64,000 bases of DNA. Source: JBDHWG01 sp046328525. GTDB lineage: Bacteria; Chloroflexota; Anaerolineae; Epilineales; JAHCIE01. The notes under the pieces were generated by a model. It saw nothing but the letters and a program-made list of their open reading frames with translations. It was not told the DNA's origin and did no database searches. A program made the position numbers and the translations under genes. Each line of letters begins with the position of its first letter. Position 1 is the first letter of the stretch. The stretch is taken from assembly GCA_046328525.1 (NCBI GenBank), contig JAXLWK010000011.1:1-64000 (forward strand), given 5' to 3'. This document shows, in pieces, positions 17,300 through 24,776 of this stretch.

Positions 17300-17329
17300 G
17301 TAGGGGCAGGTGTTGAAACCTGCCCCTAC
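17300..17329. repeat. 30-bp palindrome
   Basis: GTAGGGGCAGGT (17300-17311), spacer GTTGAA, ACCTGCCCCTAC (17318-17329): a perfect 12-bp inverted repeat just past the Gfo/Idh stop codon. It could act as a hairpin terminator or be a dispersed repeat; only one copy is in this window. Confidence 0.7.
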
Positions 17330-17391
17330 GCCAGCGCCAGCCCTATTGCGGCAACAAATGGTTGATATTCATCAGTCTTCACGACGAAATG

Positions 17392-17493
17392 GGTAGCTCT
17401 ACACGATAGCGTGGAGACCCCCCTCTGCTCCCCCCGCCGGCGGGGGGAGCAGAGGGTGAATTCGGCTCTTCCACGCTATGCTGTGGAGCTACC
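17392..17493 (-). mobile_element. MITE-like palindromic element, copy 2, with 8-bp target duplication
   Basis: A 102-bp copy of the 4858-4960 element in inverse orientation, from GGTAGCTCTACACGATAGCG to its inverted partner ending GGAGCTACC. It is flanked by ACGAAATG on both sides (17384-17391 and 17494-17501), a perfect 8-bp target duplication. It lies between two converging genes. Confidence 0.9.
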
Positions 17494-17524
17494 ACGAAAT
17501 GCCCGCCTCAAGTGGAACGCGGGG

Positions 17525-18439
17525 TTAGCGCATCATTTGCTCGTGGATGTGGGCGGCGATCTCGTGAACAGTCGTCGCCCCGTACTCGACGCTCGGCTGC
17601 CCATTGGTGAGGATGGCGAGCGCGTAGGGCGGCCGGGCGTGGTCCGGCAGAATGAAGCCGGCGCTGTTCACCCACCAGCCCTCGTCGGCCGGATACCAGC
17701 CGTCCTTCGCCCCCGTATACACTTTGAGCGCGGGGGCCTCCGGTATACCCGATACTGCGCCCCAGCCGCCGCTCCAGTCCACGGCCTGGAGCATCAGGCC
17801 CACGGCAATCGAGCGGTACTGCTCATCAATCCCCTCGCTCTCAATCAGACCCGCCAGGAGCTGCGCTACATCCTCCGGCGACGCCTCGGTTTCCCCCCAG
17901 TAGCCGTCTTCGTCCGGCTCCGTCTCGCGCAGGGAGTGGGCCGCCAGATACCCCTTGATGGCTTCCGCGCCACCAACCGATGACCACAGGGCGTCAGCGT
18001 CGTCGTTGGAGCTAAGGACGATCATCGGCTCCAGGTGTTCCATCTCTTCGGCGGTCAGATCACGCCCCTCCGCGGCGGCTTTGTCCAGCAGCGTGAGCAT
18101 GATCAGGACCTTCGCCACACTGGCGAGATGGAAGCGCTCGTGCCCGTTCGCGGTGTAGATGGCGTGCTTCTCAGGCACGATCACCGCCACCCCCACGCTG
18201 CCAGCGCGCTGGCCGAGGAAGTCCACGGCCTCCGGCGACAGCGCCTCCAGCGGCAGCTCGCGCCAGAGCGCGCGGGATGCCTGGGCGGACGGGGGCACGG
18301 CGGGCGGGGCCGGGGTCGGTTCGGGCGCGAGGGACACGGGCGGGTCACCCTCGCCAGGTGTGGCGGCTAGAAGAGGCGTGTAAGACGCGGCGAGGGCGAG
18401 GGCGAGGGCGGCGGCGATGATGGCGAGCAGACGGAGCAT
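17525..18439 (-). CDS. Class A beta-lactamase-fold serine hydrolase, exported
   Basis: A 304-residue protein with a signal or anchor sequence (LLAIIAAALALALAASY) and a Pro-rich linker to about residue 55. The hydrolase has Ser107-x-x-Lys110 (LASVAKVL) and an SSND box at 143-146 resembling the S-D-N element. The third motif, K-T/S-G, is degenerate: KVYTGAKDGW at about 239-248 puts a tyrosine before T-G. The Glu166 region of true class A enzymes is not obvious. I read it as a penicillin-binding-protein-like or esterase-like relative rather than a resistance enzyme. ATG at 18439 is chosen because the signal peptide starts there. Confidence 0.75.
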   Translation of the reverse strand: MLRLLAIIAAALALALAASYTPLLAATPGEGDPPVSLAPEPTPAPPAVPPSAQASRALWRELPLEALSPEAVDFLGQRAGSVGVAVIVPEKHAIYTANGHERFHLASVAKVLIMLTLLDKAAAEGRDLTAEEMEHLEPMIVLSSNDDADALWSSVGGAEAIKGYLAAHSLRETEPDEDGYWGETEASPEDVAQLLAGLIESEGIDEQYRSIAVGLMLQAVDWSGGWGAVSGIPEAPALKVYTGAKDGWYPADEGWWVNSAGFILPDHARPPYALAILTNGQPSVEYGATTVHEIAAHIHEQMMR

Positions 18440-18740
18440 GCGGCGAGTTCCTGGTTGTGACTCTCTGAAACTGAGCGGGTTCACGAACAGCGGCGACGTA
18501 CAACTCCTGCCAAAGCATATATTATAACACGACGAGGCGTCGGCCAAGTTTCAGCCAGACGCCTCTATATTCAAACCTGGGCGCAGTTGAGTGTTTCCGC
18601 TAACCCTTAGCGCCGCTCGCTCCGCCCAGGGCCATCCCCCAAAAGCCCACCCTGAAATTAGCCTCGACTTGTCATGCTTCGCTCCGCTCAGCATCCCCTG
18701 GACGGGAGACCCTTCGCTTCGCTCTGGGTGACAGCGATTT
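18440..18740. other. Intergenic region with a possible minus-strand promoter and a dispersed repeat
   Basis: A 301-bp gene-free stretch. On the minus strand TATAAT (18521-18526) lies 80 bases upstream of the beta-lactamase-fold gene, with only a weak TTGGCC-like -35. The 64-bp palindromic repeat occupies 18670-18733. I see no small gene. Confidence 0.5.
18670..18733. repeat. Dispersed TGTC...GACA palindromic repeat, copy 2
   Basis: Inverse orientation to the copy at 3629-3696: TGTCATGCTTCGCTCCGCTC at the left and GCGAAG...GGGTGACA at the right, sharing the GGGAGACCC-type centre. It lies just past the stop codon of the ferric-reductase-like gene and could serve as its terminator hairpin. Confidence 0.75.
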
Positions 18741-19427
18741 TCATGCGCGACGCGGGCTGAGAGAGGCAACGCGCACGCGGTACAGTAGCATCACCAGCAC
18801 GCTGATGCCCGTCACGGCATACATCATCAGCATCAGAGGGTTCTGCGTGTCGGTGCCCGACATCAGGCTGTGAACCGTCACCAGCGCGTACAGCAGAAAC
18901 GTCCCATAGTGAATCGTGCGCCACATGGCATAGCCGATATGCTTGCGGAGATAGAACGACGCCGACACCGGAATGGCGATGTAGGCCGCGAGCTGCCCCA
19001 GGCCGACCCAGAACGGGCGGTACTCGGCGCTGGCAAACGGGATGAGCAGTTGGGACAGGCTATAGCCGATGTACTGGTCGCCGAGCAGCACGACGATGTG
19101 GACGGCCACGAACGACAGCGCGAGCAGGCTTGTGAACTGGTGCAGGTCTACCACAGCTGGACCGCCCGGCCAGAGCCGCCCCAGCTTGTTCGTCACCGAC
19201 AGGCCGAGCATGACCGACAGCCACACCAGGAAGTATGCCATCAGGCCCGACATGCGCGATATGTACCAGAACACCTTGGGGGTCGCGCCAAACATCGCGT
19301 TCAGCCACGCCAGCACGAACGACGGCGCGGCGATCATGCCCAGCAGAGCCGCGGCGAGCGCTCCGAGCAAAAAGAACATCACGACCGTAATGACAATAAC
19401 AATGACAAACACGTCTCGCTGGTTCAT
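18741..19427 (-). CDS. Ferric reductase-like heme-binding membrane protein
   Basis: A 228-residue protein with about six or seven transmembrane helices. The core matches ferric reductase/YedZ-like domains: an His in VDLHQFTSLLALSFVAVH (two His in one helix) and two in IHYGTFLLYALVTVHSL, suitable for two stacked b hemes. The ATG at 19427 is preferred over TTG at 19430 because GGGAG lies six bases before it. It starts 11 bases after apbE and probably passes electrons across the membrane. No flavin/NADPH domain is fused, so electrons must come from or go to a separate partner. Confidence 0.8.
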   Translation of the reverse strand: MNQRDVFVIVIVITVVMFFLLGALAAALLGMIAAPSFVLAWLNAMFGATPKVFWYISRMSGLMAYFLVWLSVMLGLSVTNKLGRLWPGGPAVVDLHQFTSLLALSFVAVHIVVLLGDQYIGYSLSQLLIPFASAEYRPFWVGLGQLAAYIAIPVSASFYLRKHIGYAMWRTIHYGTFLLYALVTVHSLMSGTDTQNPLMLMMYAVTGISVLVMLLYRVRVASLSPRRA

Positions 19428-19437
19428 CAACGACTCC

Positions 19438-20406
19438 CTACTCCTGCCCTGAACTATACATATAGCGCCGGAAGCCCTCGGTCATGCGCTGCTCGCCCGC
19501 CTCGTCAATGAGCAGCCCCGCCACGTCCGATGTCTGCGCCAGCAGGTCTGCGCCCGCCTGCGATCCCAGGATCAGGGCGACCTTCGCGTAAAGGTCGGCG
19601 CGGGCGGCGCTCGGCGCAATCACCGTGACCGACAGCAGATCGGTGTCGGCGGGCTGCCGCGTGCGCGGGTCAATGATATGGTGTTGGAGCTTCTCGCCGC
19701 GCCGCCAGCGGCGGTAGTCCGTGCCCGACGTGGCGACGCCGCGGTCTGCAACCATCAGCAGCGCCAGGTCGGTGTCGGCGGCGCGCGGGTCGGCGAGGCC
19801 GACGGGCCAGGCCGGCCACTCGACCGGCTGTCCCCGCGCCACAATGTCGCCGCCCGCGTCCACCAGGCACGGCCCGACTCTGGCGAGCATCGCGGCGGCC
19901 TGATCCGCCGCCCACCCCTTCGCAATGCCGCCCAGGTCTACCCGCACGCCGGGCGGAAGCTGGACGCTGCGCGCCGCCACGTCGAGCTGGATGTCGCGCC
20001 AACCCACCTGGCGCGGCGCGACGGTCGCGGCGGGCCGCGTGTCGTCGCCGAGCGTCTCGAACGAGCGGTCATAGCCGGCCGCTTCCAGCGCATCCAGGAT
20101 CGTCGGGTCGTACAGGCCGCCCGTCTCCCGCGCCCCGGCCAGCGCCAGGGCCAGCACCTCGGCCAGCGTCCGGCTCACCGTCACGGTCTTGCCTGCGCGA
20201 GTGTTCAGGCGGCTCAACTCGCTCTCCGGACGGAAGCGGCTGAGGGAGGCTTCCGTCGCGCGCATGAACACTTCCACCGCCGCCAGCCGATCCTGCGCCA
20301 GCGCGGTGTCCGCCGTGACAACCCACGCGCCCATCGTGCAGTTCATCGCGCGAAACGAGATGCTGTGCGTTCGGGTTTTGGTGGCATCCAATGGCGGCCG
20401 TCTCAT
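19438..20406 (-). CDS. apbE: FAD:protein FMN transferase
   Basis: A 322-residue ApbE/flavin transferase that attaches FMN to a Thr/Ser of partner redox proteins. Visible motifs: GGLYDPTILDALEAAGYD, VDLGGIAKGWAADQA, CLVDAGGDIVARG and HHIIDPRTRQPADTDLLSVTV (HIIDPRTR). No lipoprotein signal is seen, although ApbE is usually extracytoplasmic. CAGGAGA ribosome site. It sits between the ferric-reductase-like gene and a P/Q-rich anchored protein; no FMN_bind substrate domain with a D-x-x-T/S-G-A-T motif is encoded next to it. Confidence 0.9.
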   Translation of the reverse strand: MRRPPLDATKTRTHSISFRAMNCTMGAWVVTADTALAQDRLAAVEVFMRATEASLSRFRPESELSRLNTRAGKTVTVSRTLAEVLALALAGARETGGLYDPTILDALEAAGYDRSFETLGDDTRPAATVAPRQVGWRDIQLDVAARSVQLPPGVRVDLGGIAKGWAADQAAAMLARVGPCLVDAGGDIVARGQPVEWPAWPVGLADPRAADTDLALLMVADRGVATSGTDYRRWRRGEKLQHHIIDPRTRQPADTDLLSVTVIAPSAARADLYAKVALILGSQAGADLLAQTSDVAGLLIDEAGEQRMTEGFRRYMYSSGQE

Positions 20407-20424
20407 GCGGGTCTCCTGTCTCCC

Positions 20425-20922
20425 TTACCGCGATGACCGGCTGCGGGTGAACGGCCGCGGCGACGACTGGGCCGGTGTGACCTGCTGCCGTTGCTGCGGC
20501 TGAGTCGGCGTCACCTGCTGCGGCTGCTGCGGCGTGACTTGCTGCGGCTGTGTCGGCGCAACCTGTGGCTGCGGTTGCGTCGGCGTCACCTGGGGTGGCC
20601 GCGGCTGCGTCGGCGTCGCCTGCGACGGCGTCTGCGTCGGCGGTGAAACTTGCGACGGCTGACGCTGACGCGGGGTCGTCTGAGGCTGACTCTGATCGCT
20701 CGGCGTCGTCGCTCGGAACTGCGGTTGTGTCTGCCTCGGCGTCTCCTGCGTCTGGTTGACGACAGGGACGGGCGACGCCGCGGCCTGCGCCGCGAGGGCG
20801 TCCGCGCCGGCGAGGATCGCCGCGCCGGTCACGGTGATGCCCACCGAGAACGCCGCCAGGGATGCCTTGATTGCCGTCAGTTGTGTTCCGGATAGCCTGC
20901 GCTTCTTCGTCTGCGGAGCCAT
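20425..20922 (-). CDS. Membrane-anchored Pro/Gln/Thr-rich protein
   Basis: A 165-residue protein of no family I recognise. A basic N-terminus (MAPQTKKRRLSG) precedes one hydrophobic helix (about 18-45), then an extracytoplasmic tail of low-complexity TPTQPQ, QQVTP and SQ repeats rich in Pro, Gln and Thr, ending in a basic SRSSR. The start at 20922 is preceded by GAGAGGG. It is the first gene of the apbE/ferric-reductase-like set, 18 bases before apbE. It could be a wall-spanning linker or a scaffold; the flavinylation motif is absent. Confidence 0.65.
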   Translation of the reverse strand: MAPQTKKRRLSGTQLTAIKASLAAFSVGITVTGAAILAGADALAAQAAASPVPVVNQTQETPRQTQPQFRATTPSDQSQPQTTPRQRQPSQVSPPTQTPSQATPTQPRPPQVTPTQPQPQVAPTQPQQVTPQQPQQVTPTQPQQRQQVTPAQSSPRPFTRSRSSR

Positions 20923-21147
20923 ACCCAACCCTCTCCTCGATACATCGGCAACTCGCCGGTCAATGGCAGAACTGGCGCGGCCGAACGACACTTGGACCAC
21001 GAACGGCACGAAAAAGAGCTTCCAACGTGGGCGTTGCGTGTGTTTCGTGACCTTCGTGGTCCAGCGGGTTCAGCCGCGCAATGCCATGATACTACACTCC
21101 CCTGAGAATAATCCGAGAGGTCTCTGAGAAATCCCTGAGAAAACAGG

Positions 21148-22590
21148 TCAATTGGCCGAGGGCAGGGCGGTGGGAAGCGCGACGCGGGGCAGATGCACCG
21201 TAAACGTGCTGCCCTGGCCGGGCGCGCTCTGGACGCTGATGTCGCCGTGGTAGGCGTCCACGATGGCTTTGGCAATCGCCAGCCCCAGGCCGGCGCTTGG
21301 CCCGGTGCGCGAAACGTCGGTGCGGTAGAAGCGGGTGAAAATGTGGGGCAGGGCGTCCGGCGCGATGCCAACGCCGGTGTCGGCGACGCTGATGGACACC
21401 TGGCGCGCATTGGCGGCCGCAGCGATTGTGATGGCGCCGCCGGGTGGCGTGAACTTGCGCGCGTTGTCCAGCAGGATGAGGAGCACCTGCTTGAGGTTGT
21501 CGGCGTTGGCTTGCACGGCGACATCCGGGAATTGGCCGCCCACAATCGTATGCTGCGGCGCGAGAAGCTGCGCCTGGCGGCACAGCCCTTCCAGGAGCGG
21601 GCGTACGCACACCGGCTCGGTCTGGACAAGCTGCCCGGCGTCGGCGCGGGCCAGCACGAGCAGGTCATTGACGAGGCGGCTGAGGCGGTCGGTCTCGTCC
21701 ACCAGGTCGGTCACGACGGCTTTCTCGTCATCCGCGCTGATGGGCGGCTGCCGTTCGAGCAGGCCCAGATTGCCGCGAATCGTCGTCAGGGGCGTGCGCA
21801 TCTCGTGCGAGGCGTCGGCGACGAAACGGCGCTGGGCCTCCAGAGCGTGCGCCATGCCATGATACGCCTCTTGCAGCCCGGCCAGCATCGAGTTGAACGT
21901 GGTCGCCAGCCGCCCCAGCTCGTCGTTCGGCCCGCTGTACGCGACGCGGCGGTCGAAATCGCGCTCGGCGCCGATGGCTGCCGCCGTCTGCGTGATGCGG
22001 TTGATGGGGCGGAGGGCCGTCCCTGCCAGCAGCCAGCCAATGCCAAACGCGAGCAGCGACGCGATGACGGTGCCGACGATCAGCAGCCGCCGCAGGCCGG
22101 CCTGGAGCGCCTCAATGTCGGTGAGACCGCGCGCGACCTGGACGATGGCCCCCTGTCGGCCGGGGCCAACCACCGGCGCCGTATACACAGCCAGGCCCTG
22201 GCCCTCGACGGTCGCCGACTCGAACGACGCCCGCCCGCGCTTGGCCGCGTCGAGCGCGGTCTGACTGAGCGGCAGGCTGGCCGTACCGAGGTTGTCGCTG
22301 CGGGCGCTAATCGTGCCGTCCATGCCGGCCACCTGCACGTATGACTGGCTGGTTCCCAGACGGTCGCGGGGTATGACGGCGAAGCGGCCGCCGCGCGAGT
22401 CGCCGCCGGACGAGGGGCCGCCGCGCATGTCGAACGGGTCGGCGACGCGGCGCGCATCCTCGGCCAGCGCATTCTGGAGCGTGTTCAGAGCCAGGCGCTC
22501 TTGAATCACGTAGAGGCCTACGCTGAACACGGTCAGCGTGAGCGCCAGAATCAGCGTATACAGCAAGGTCAGGCGGAGGCGAATAGACAT
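21148..22590 (-). CDS. Sensor histidine kinase
   Basis: A 480-residue membrane kinase: TM1 at about 8-30, an extracytoplasmic domain (31-165), TM2 at about 166-190, HAMP (190-245), HisKA with His262 in ADASHEMRTPL, and HATPase_c with DNARKFTPPGGAI (N box), VADTGVGIAPDAL (G1) and GPSAGLGLAIAKAIV (G2). It follows its response regulator by five bases on the same strand, so they form a two-component pair. The signal sensed is unknown. Confidence 0.92.
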   Translation of the reverse strand: MSIRLRLTLLYTLILALTLTVFSVGLYVIQERLALNTLQNALAEDARRVADPFDMRGGPSSGGDSRGGRFAVIPRDRLGTSQSYVQVAGMDGTISARSDNLGTASLPLSQTALDAAKRGRASFESATVEGQGLAVYTAPVVGPGRQGAIVQVARGLTDIEALQAGLRRLLIVGTVIASLLAFGIGWLLAGTALRPINRITQTAAAIGAERDFDRRVAYSGPNDELGRLATTFNSMLAGLQEAYHGMAHALEAQRRFVADASHEMRTPLTTIRGNLGLLERQPPISADDEKAVVTDLVDETDRLSRLVNDLLVLARADAGQLVQTEPVCVRPLLEGLCRQAQLLAPQHTIVGGQFPDVAVQANADNLKQVLLILLDNARKFTPPGGAITIAAAANARQVSISVADTGVGIAPDALPHIFTRFYRTDVSRTGPSAGLGLAIAKAIVDAYHGDISVQSAPGQGSTFTVHLPRVALPTALPSAN

Positions 22591-22595
22591 GGCAG

Positions 22596-23276
22596 CTAGG
22601 GTTCTTCTCGCAACACGTAGCCGACGCCTCGCACGGTCTGTATCAGCCGCGCCTCCCCGTCGGCTTCGGTCTTGGCGCGCAGGTAGCCGATGTAGACTTC
22701 CAGCACGTTGCCGTTCCCCCCGAAATCGTACCCCCACACCTCTTCCAGCAGCGTTTCCCGCGCGAGAACCTGGCGCGGGTGACGTAGCAGGTAGTGCAGC
22801 AGGTCGTACTCTTTGGGGGTGAGGGTGAAGCGCCGGGCGCTGCGCTGGGCGTCGCGGGTGACCGGGTCCAGGCGCAGGTCGGCGAACACGAGCGGCTTAT
22901 CCTTGCTCGGCGCGGTGTCGAGGCGGCGGAGGAGAGCGCGGATGCGCGCCAGCAGCTCCGCCGGGGCGAACGGCTTGACAAGATAGTCGTCGGCGCCGGC
23001 GTCCAGCCCCTCGACCCGATCCTCGACGGCGTCTCGCGCCGTGAGCATCAGGATGGGGATGGCGTCGGCGGCGCGGATTCGCCGCGCAACCTCGATGCCC
23101 GACAGACGGGGCATGAGCCAGTCCAGCACGGCCAGATCAGGGCGCAGCGCCTCGGCCTGGGACAACGCCTCGACGCCGTCACGCGCCGTCACGACGCGGT
23201 AGCCTTCGTAGGTTAGCGTCCGCCGCAGCATGTCAATGATCTTGGGGTCGTCGTCGGCGATCAGTATCGTTGGCAA
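22596..23276 (-). CDS. OmpR/PhoB-family response regulator
   Basis: A 226-residue regulator. Receiver domain 1-115 with acidic pocket Asp8-Asp10, phosphoacceptor Asp52 ([13 protein letters not shown]) and Lys near 102 (DDYLVKPF). The C-terminal winged helix (125-226) has [20 protein letters not shown] and [10 protein letters not shown]. It is the first gene of the pair with the histidine kinase. The secreted duplicated-repeat protein upstream on the same strand is a possible target, by position only. Confidence 0.93.
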   Translation of the reverse strand: MPTILIADDDPKIIDMLRRTLTYEGYRVVTARDGVEALSQAEALRPDLAVLDWLMPRLSGIEVARRIRAADAIPILMLTARDAVEDRVEGLDAGADDYLVKPFAPAELLARIRALLRRLDTAPSKDKPLVFADLRLDPVTRDAQRSARRFTLTPKEYDLLHYLLRHPRQVLARETLLEEVWGYDFGGNGNVLEVYIGYLRAKTEADGEARLIQTVRGVGYVLREEP

Positions 23277-23346
23277 AACGCTCAGTCCTCCACTGAGGAG
23301 ACGAAGGGGCAGCCTGTTGTCTTACACAACCGCTCAATGCGTCGGC

Positions 23347-23375
23347 GTCCCCCGCTTCACGAGGAAGCGGGGGAC
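23347..23375 (-). terminator. Hairpin between the repeat-protein gene and the two-component genes
   Basis: A perfect 12-bp stem GTCCCCCGCTTC / GAAGCGGGGGAC with a five-base loop, 30 bases beyond the stop of the minus-strand gene ending at 23406. No strong T run follows on that strand, so termination may be partial. Confidence 0.5.
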
Positions 23376-23405
23376 GGTCAGGAAGGTGCGGAAAAACTCG
23401 ACGGC

Positions 23406-24542
23406 CTAGAGCGATGCGCCCTGCGTCTTCGGCGTGGCCGGCGTGCCCTGCGGGGCAGCGCCCGGCGCGCCACGGCCACCGCGGCTGCCCGGCTGACCCT
23501 GCTGGCCCGGCTGGGCGACAGGGCCGAAGCCGCGCCCACCGAAGGGCTTGGTTAGGTCGAGGGTGGCGGCGCGCTGGTCAATCGCCTGCTTCATCTGCGT
23601 CGCCTGGTCGGCGGTGATGCGGCCGGCCTGCTGCGCGGCGTCCACCGCCGCCTTCTCGGCGGCCACAATCGCCTGCTTCACGGTGTCCTGGCTCACGCCC
23701 TTGCTCTGGGCAACATCGGCCAGGGTCTTGCCCGCCTGCAGCTGCGCCATCAGGTCGGCGGTCGTCATGTTCAGCGCCTTGGCGGCAGCGTCGAGGACGG
23801 ACTGCCCGCCCATCATGCCGAAGCCGCCGGGCGTCTTGCCCGCGCCGGGGGCGGCGCCGGGGCCGAAGCCGCGCCCACCGAAGGGCTTGGTCAGGTCGAG
23901 GGTGGCGGCGCGCTGGTCAATCGCCTGCTTCATCTGCGTTGCCTGGTCGGCGGTGATGCGGCCGGCCTGCTGCGCGGCGTCCACCGCCGCCTTCTCGGCG
24001 GCCACGATCGCCTGCTTCACGGTGTCCTGGCTCACGCCCTTGCTCTGGGCAACGTCGGCCAGGGTCTTGCCCGCCTGCAGCTGCGCCATCAGGTCGGCGG
24101 TCGTCATGTTCAGCGCCTTGGCGGCGGCATCCAAAACGGCCGGGCCACCGAAACTGTCGTGCATCTCGCCGGGGCCGCCGGAACCGCCGGGGCCGCGGCC
24201 ACCGCGGCCGCCGCGCTCGAAGGGCAGGCCCTGGCCGGGCGTCCACTGATCCACGCGCTGATTCAGGCTGTCCGCCTGGGTCTGGGTCAGGCGGTTGTTC
24301 TGGACGCCGTTGGCAATTGCCTCCTTCGCCGCGTCCTTGACTGCCTGCTGGAGACGGTCGAGGGTGATGCCCAGCTTGTTCGCCAGGGACTGCCAGAAGG
24401 TCTGGTCCATGGTGTTGGTCGGGGTGGTGGGGGTCGGCGCGGGGCCTTGCGCGAAGGCGGCGCTCGGGCCGACGATTGCCGCGAAGAGCGCGACCAGCAG
24501 GGCTGCGCTGGCGGCGAGAGTGAGAAGCTTTGTCTTGCTCAT
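23406..24542 (-). CDS. Exported protein with two near-identical internal repeats
   Basis: A 378-residue protein with a signal peptide (LLTLAASAALLVALFAAIVG, cleavage near AFAQ). The mature part starts with a helical segment (FWQSLANKLGITLDRLQQAV), then two copies of a 90-residue unit: VLDAAAKALNMTTADLMAQL, GKTLADVAQSKGVSQDTVKQ, paired helices and DQRAATLDLTKPFGGRGFG. Gly/Pro-rich linkers separate them. The units resemble LysM-less helical repeats seen in secreted actinobacterial and Chloroflexota proteins annotated as hypothetical; I do not know the function. The ATG at 24542 is preceded by GGAAAGGAA. Upstream extension of the frame is antisense to the rhamnosidase gene. Confidence 0.75.
   Translation of the reverse strand: MSKTKLLTLAASAALLVALFAAIVGPSAAFAQGPAPTPTTPTNTMDQTFWQSLANKLGITLDRLQQAVKDAAKEAIANGVQNNRLTQTQADSLNQRVDQWTPGQGLPFERGGRGGRGPGGSGGPGEMHDSFGGPAVLDAAAKALNMTTADLMAQLQAGKTLADVAQSKGVSQDTVKQAIVAAEKAAVDAAQQAGRITADQATQMKQAIDQRAATLDLTKPFGGRGFGPGAAPGAGKTPGGFGMMGGQSVLDAAAKALNMTTADLMAQLQAGKTLADVAQSKGVSQDTVKQAIVAAEKAAVDAAQQAGRITADQATQMKQAIDQRAATLDLTKPFGGRGFGPVAQPGQQGQPGSRGGRGAPGAAPQGTPATPKTQGASL
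23521..24129 (-). repeat. Tandem duplication inside the exported repeat protein
   Basis: Two units, about 23521-23790 and 23860-24129, offset by 339 bp (113 codons), differ at only a handful of bases over about 270 bp. The differences I noticed are mostly at third codon positions. Confidence 0.85.
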
Positions 24543-24705
24543 ACGCTGATGTGGTTCCTTTCCACGTGCTACATACGCTGACGCATGTGGAGATCGCCTG
24601 ATCTCTAGTGATAGTGTACCGCCCAGGGCTGAGAGGCGGCCAAGAGCAGTCTGAGAAAATGGTAAGAAGGGCTCGGAGCCGGGTTGGACGAGGCTGCGCG
24701 GCAGG

Positions 24706-24734
24706 TTGCAGCCCGCCCCCAGCCGTGATATGCT
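24706..24734 (+). promoter_or_regulatory. Promoter of the rhamnosidase gene
   Basis: TTGCAG at 24706-24711, a 17-base spacer, TATGCT at 24729-24734. Confidence 0.45.
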
Positions 24735-24776
24735 ATCCCGCATGGGAACGCCCCGATCATCGCAGGGAAGGACTTC

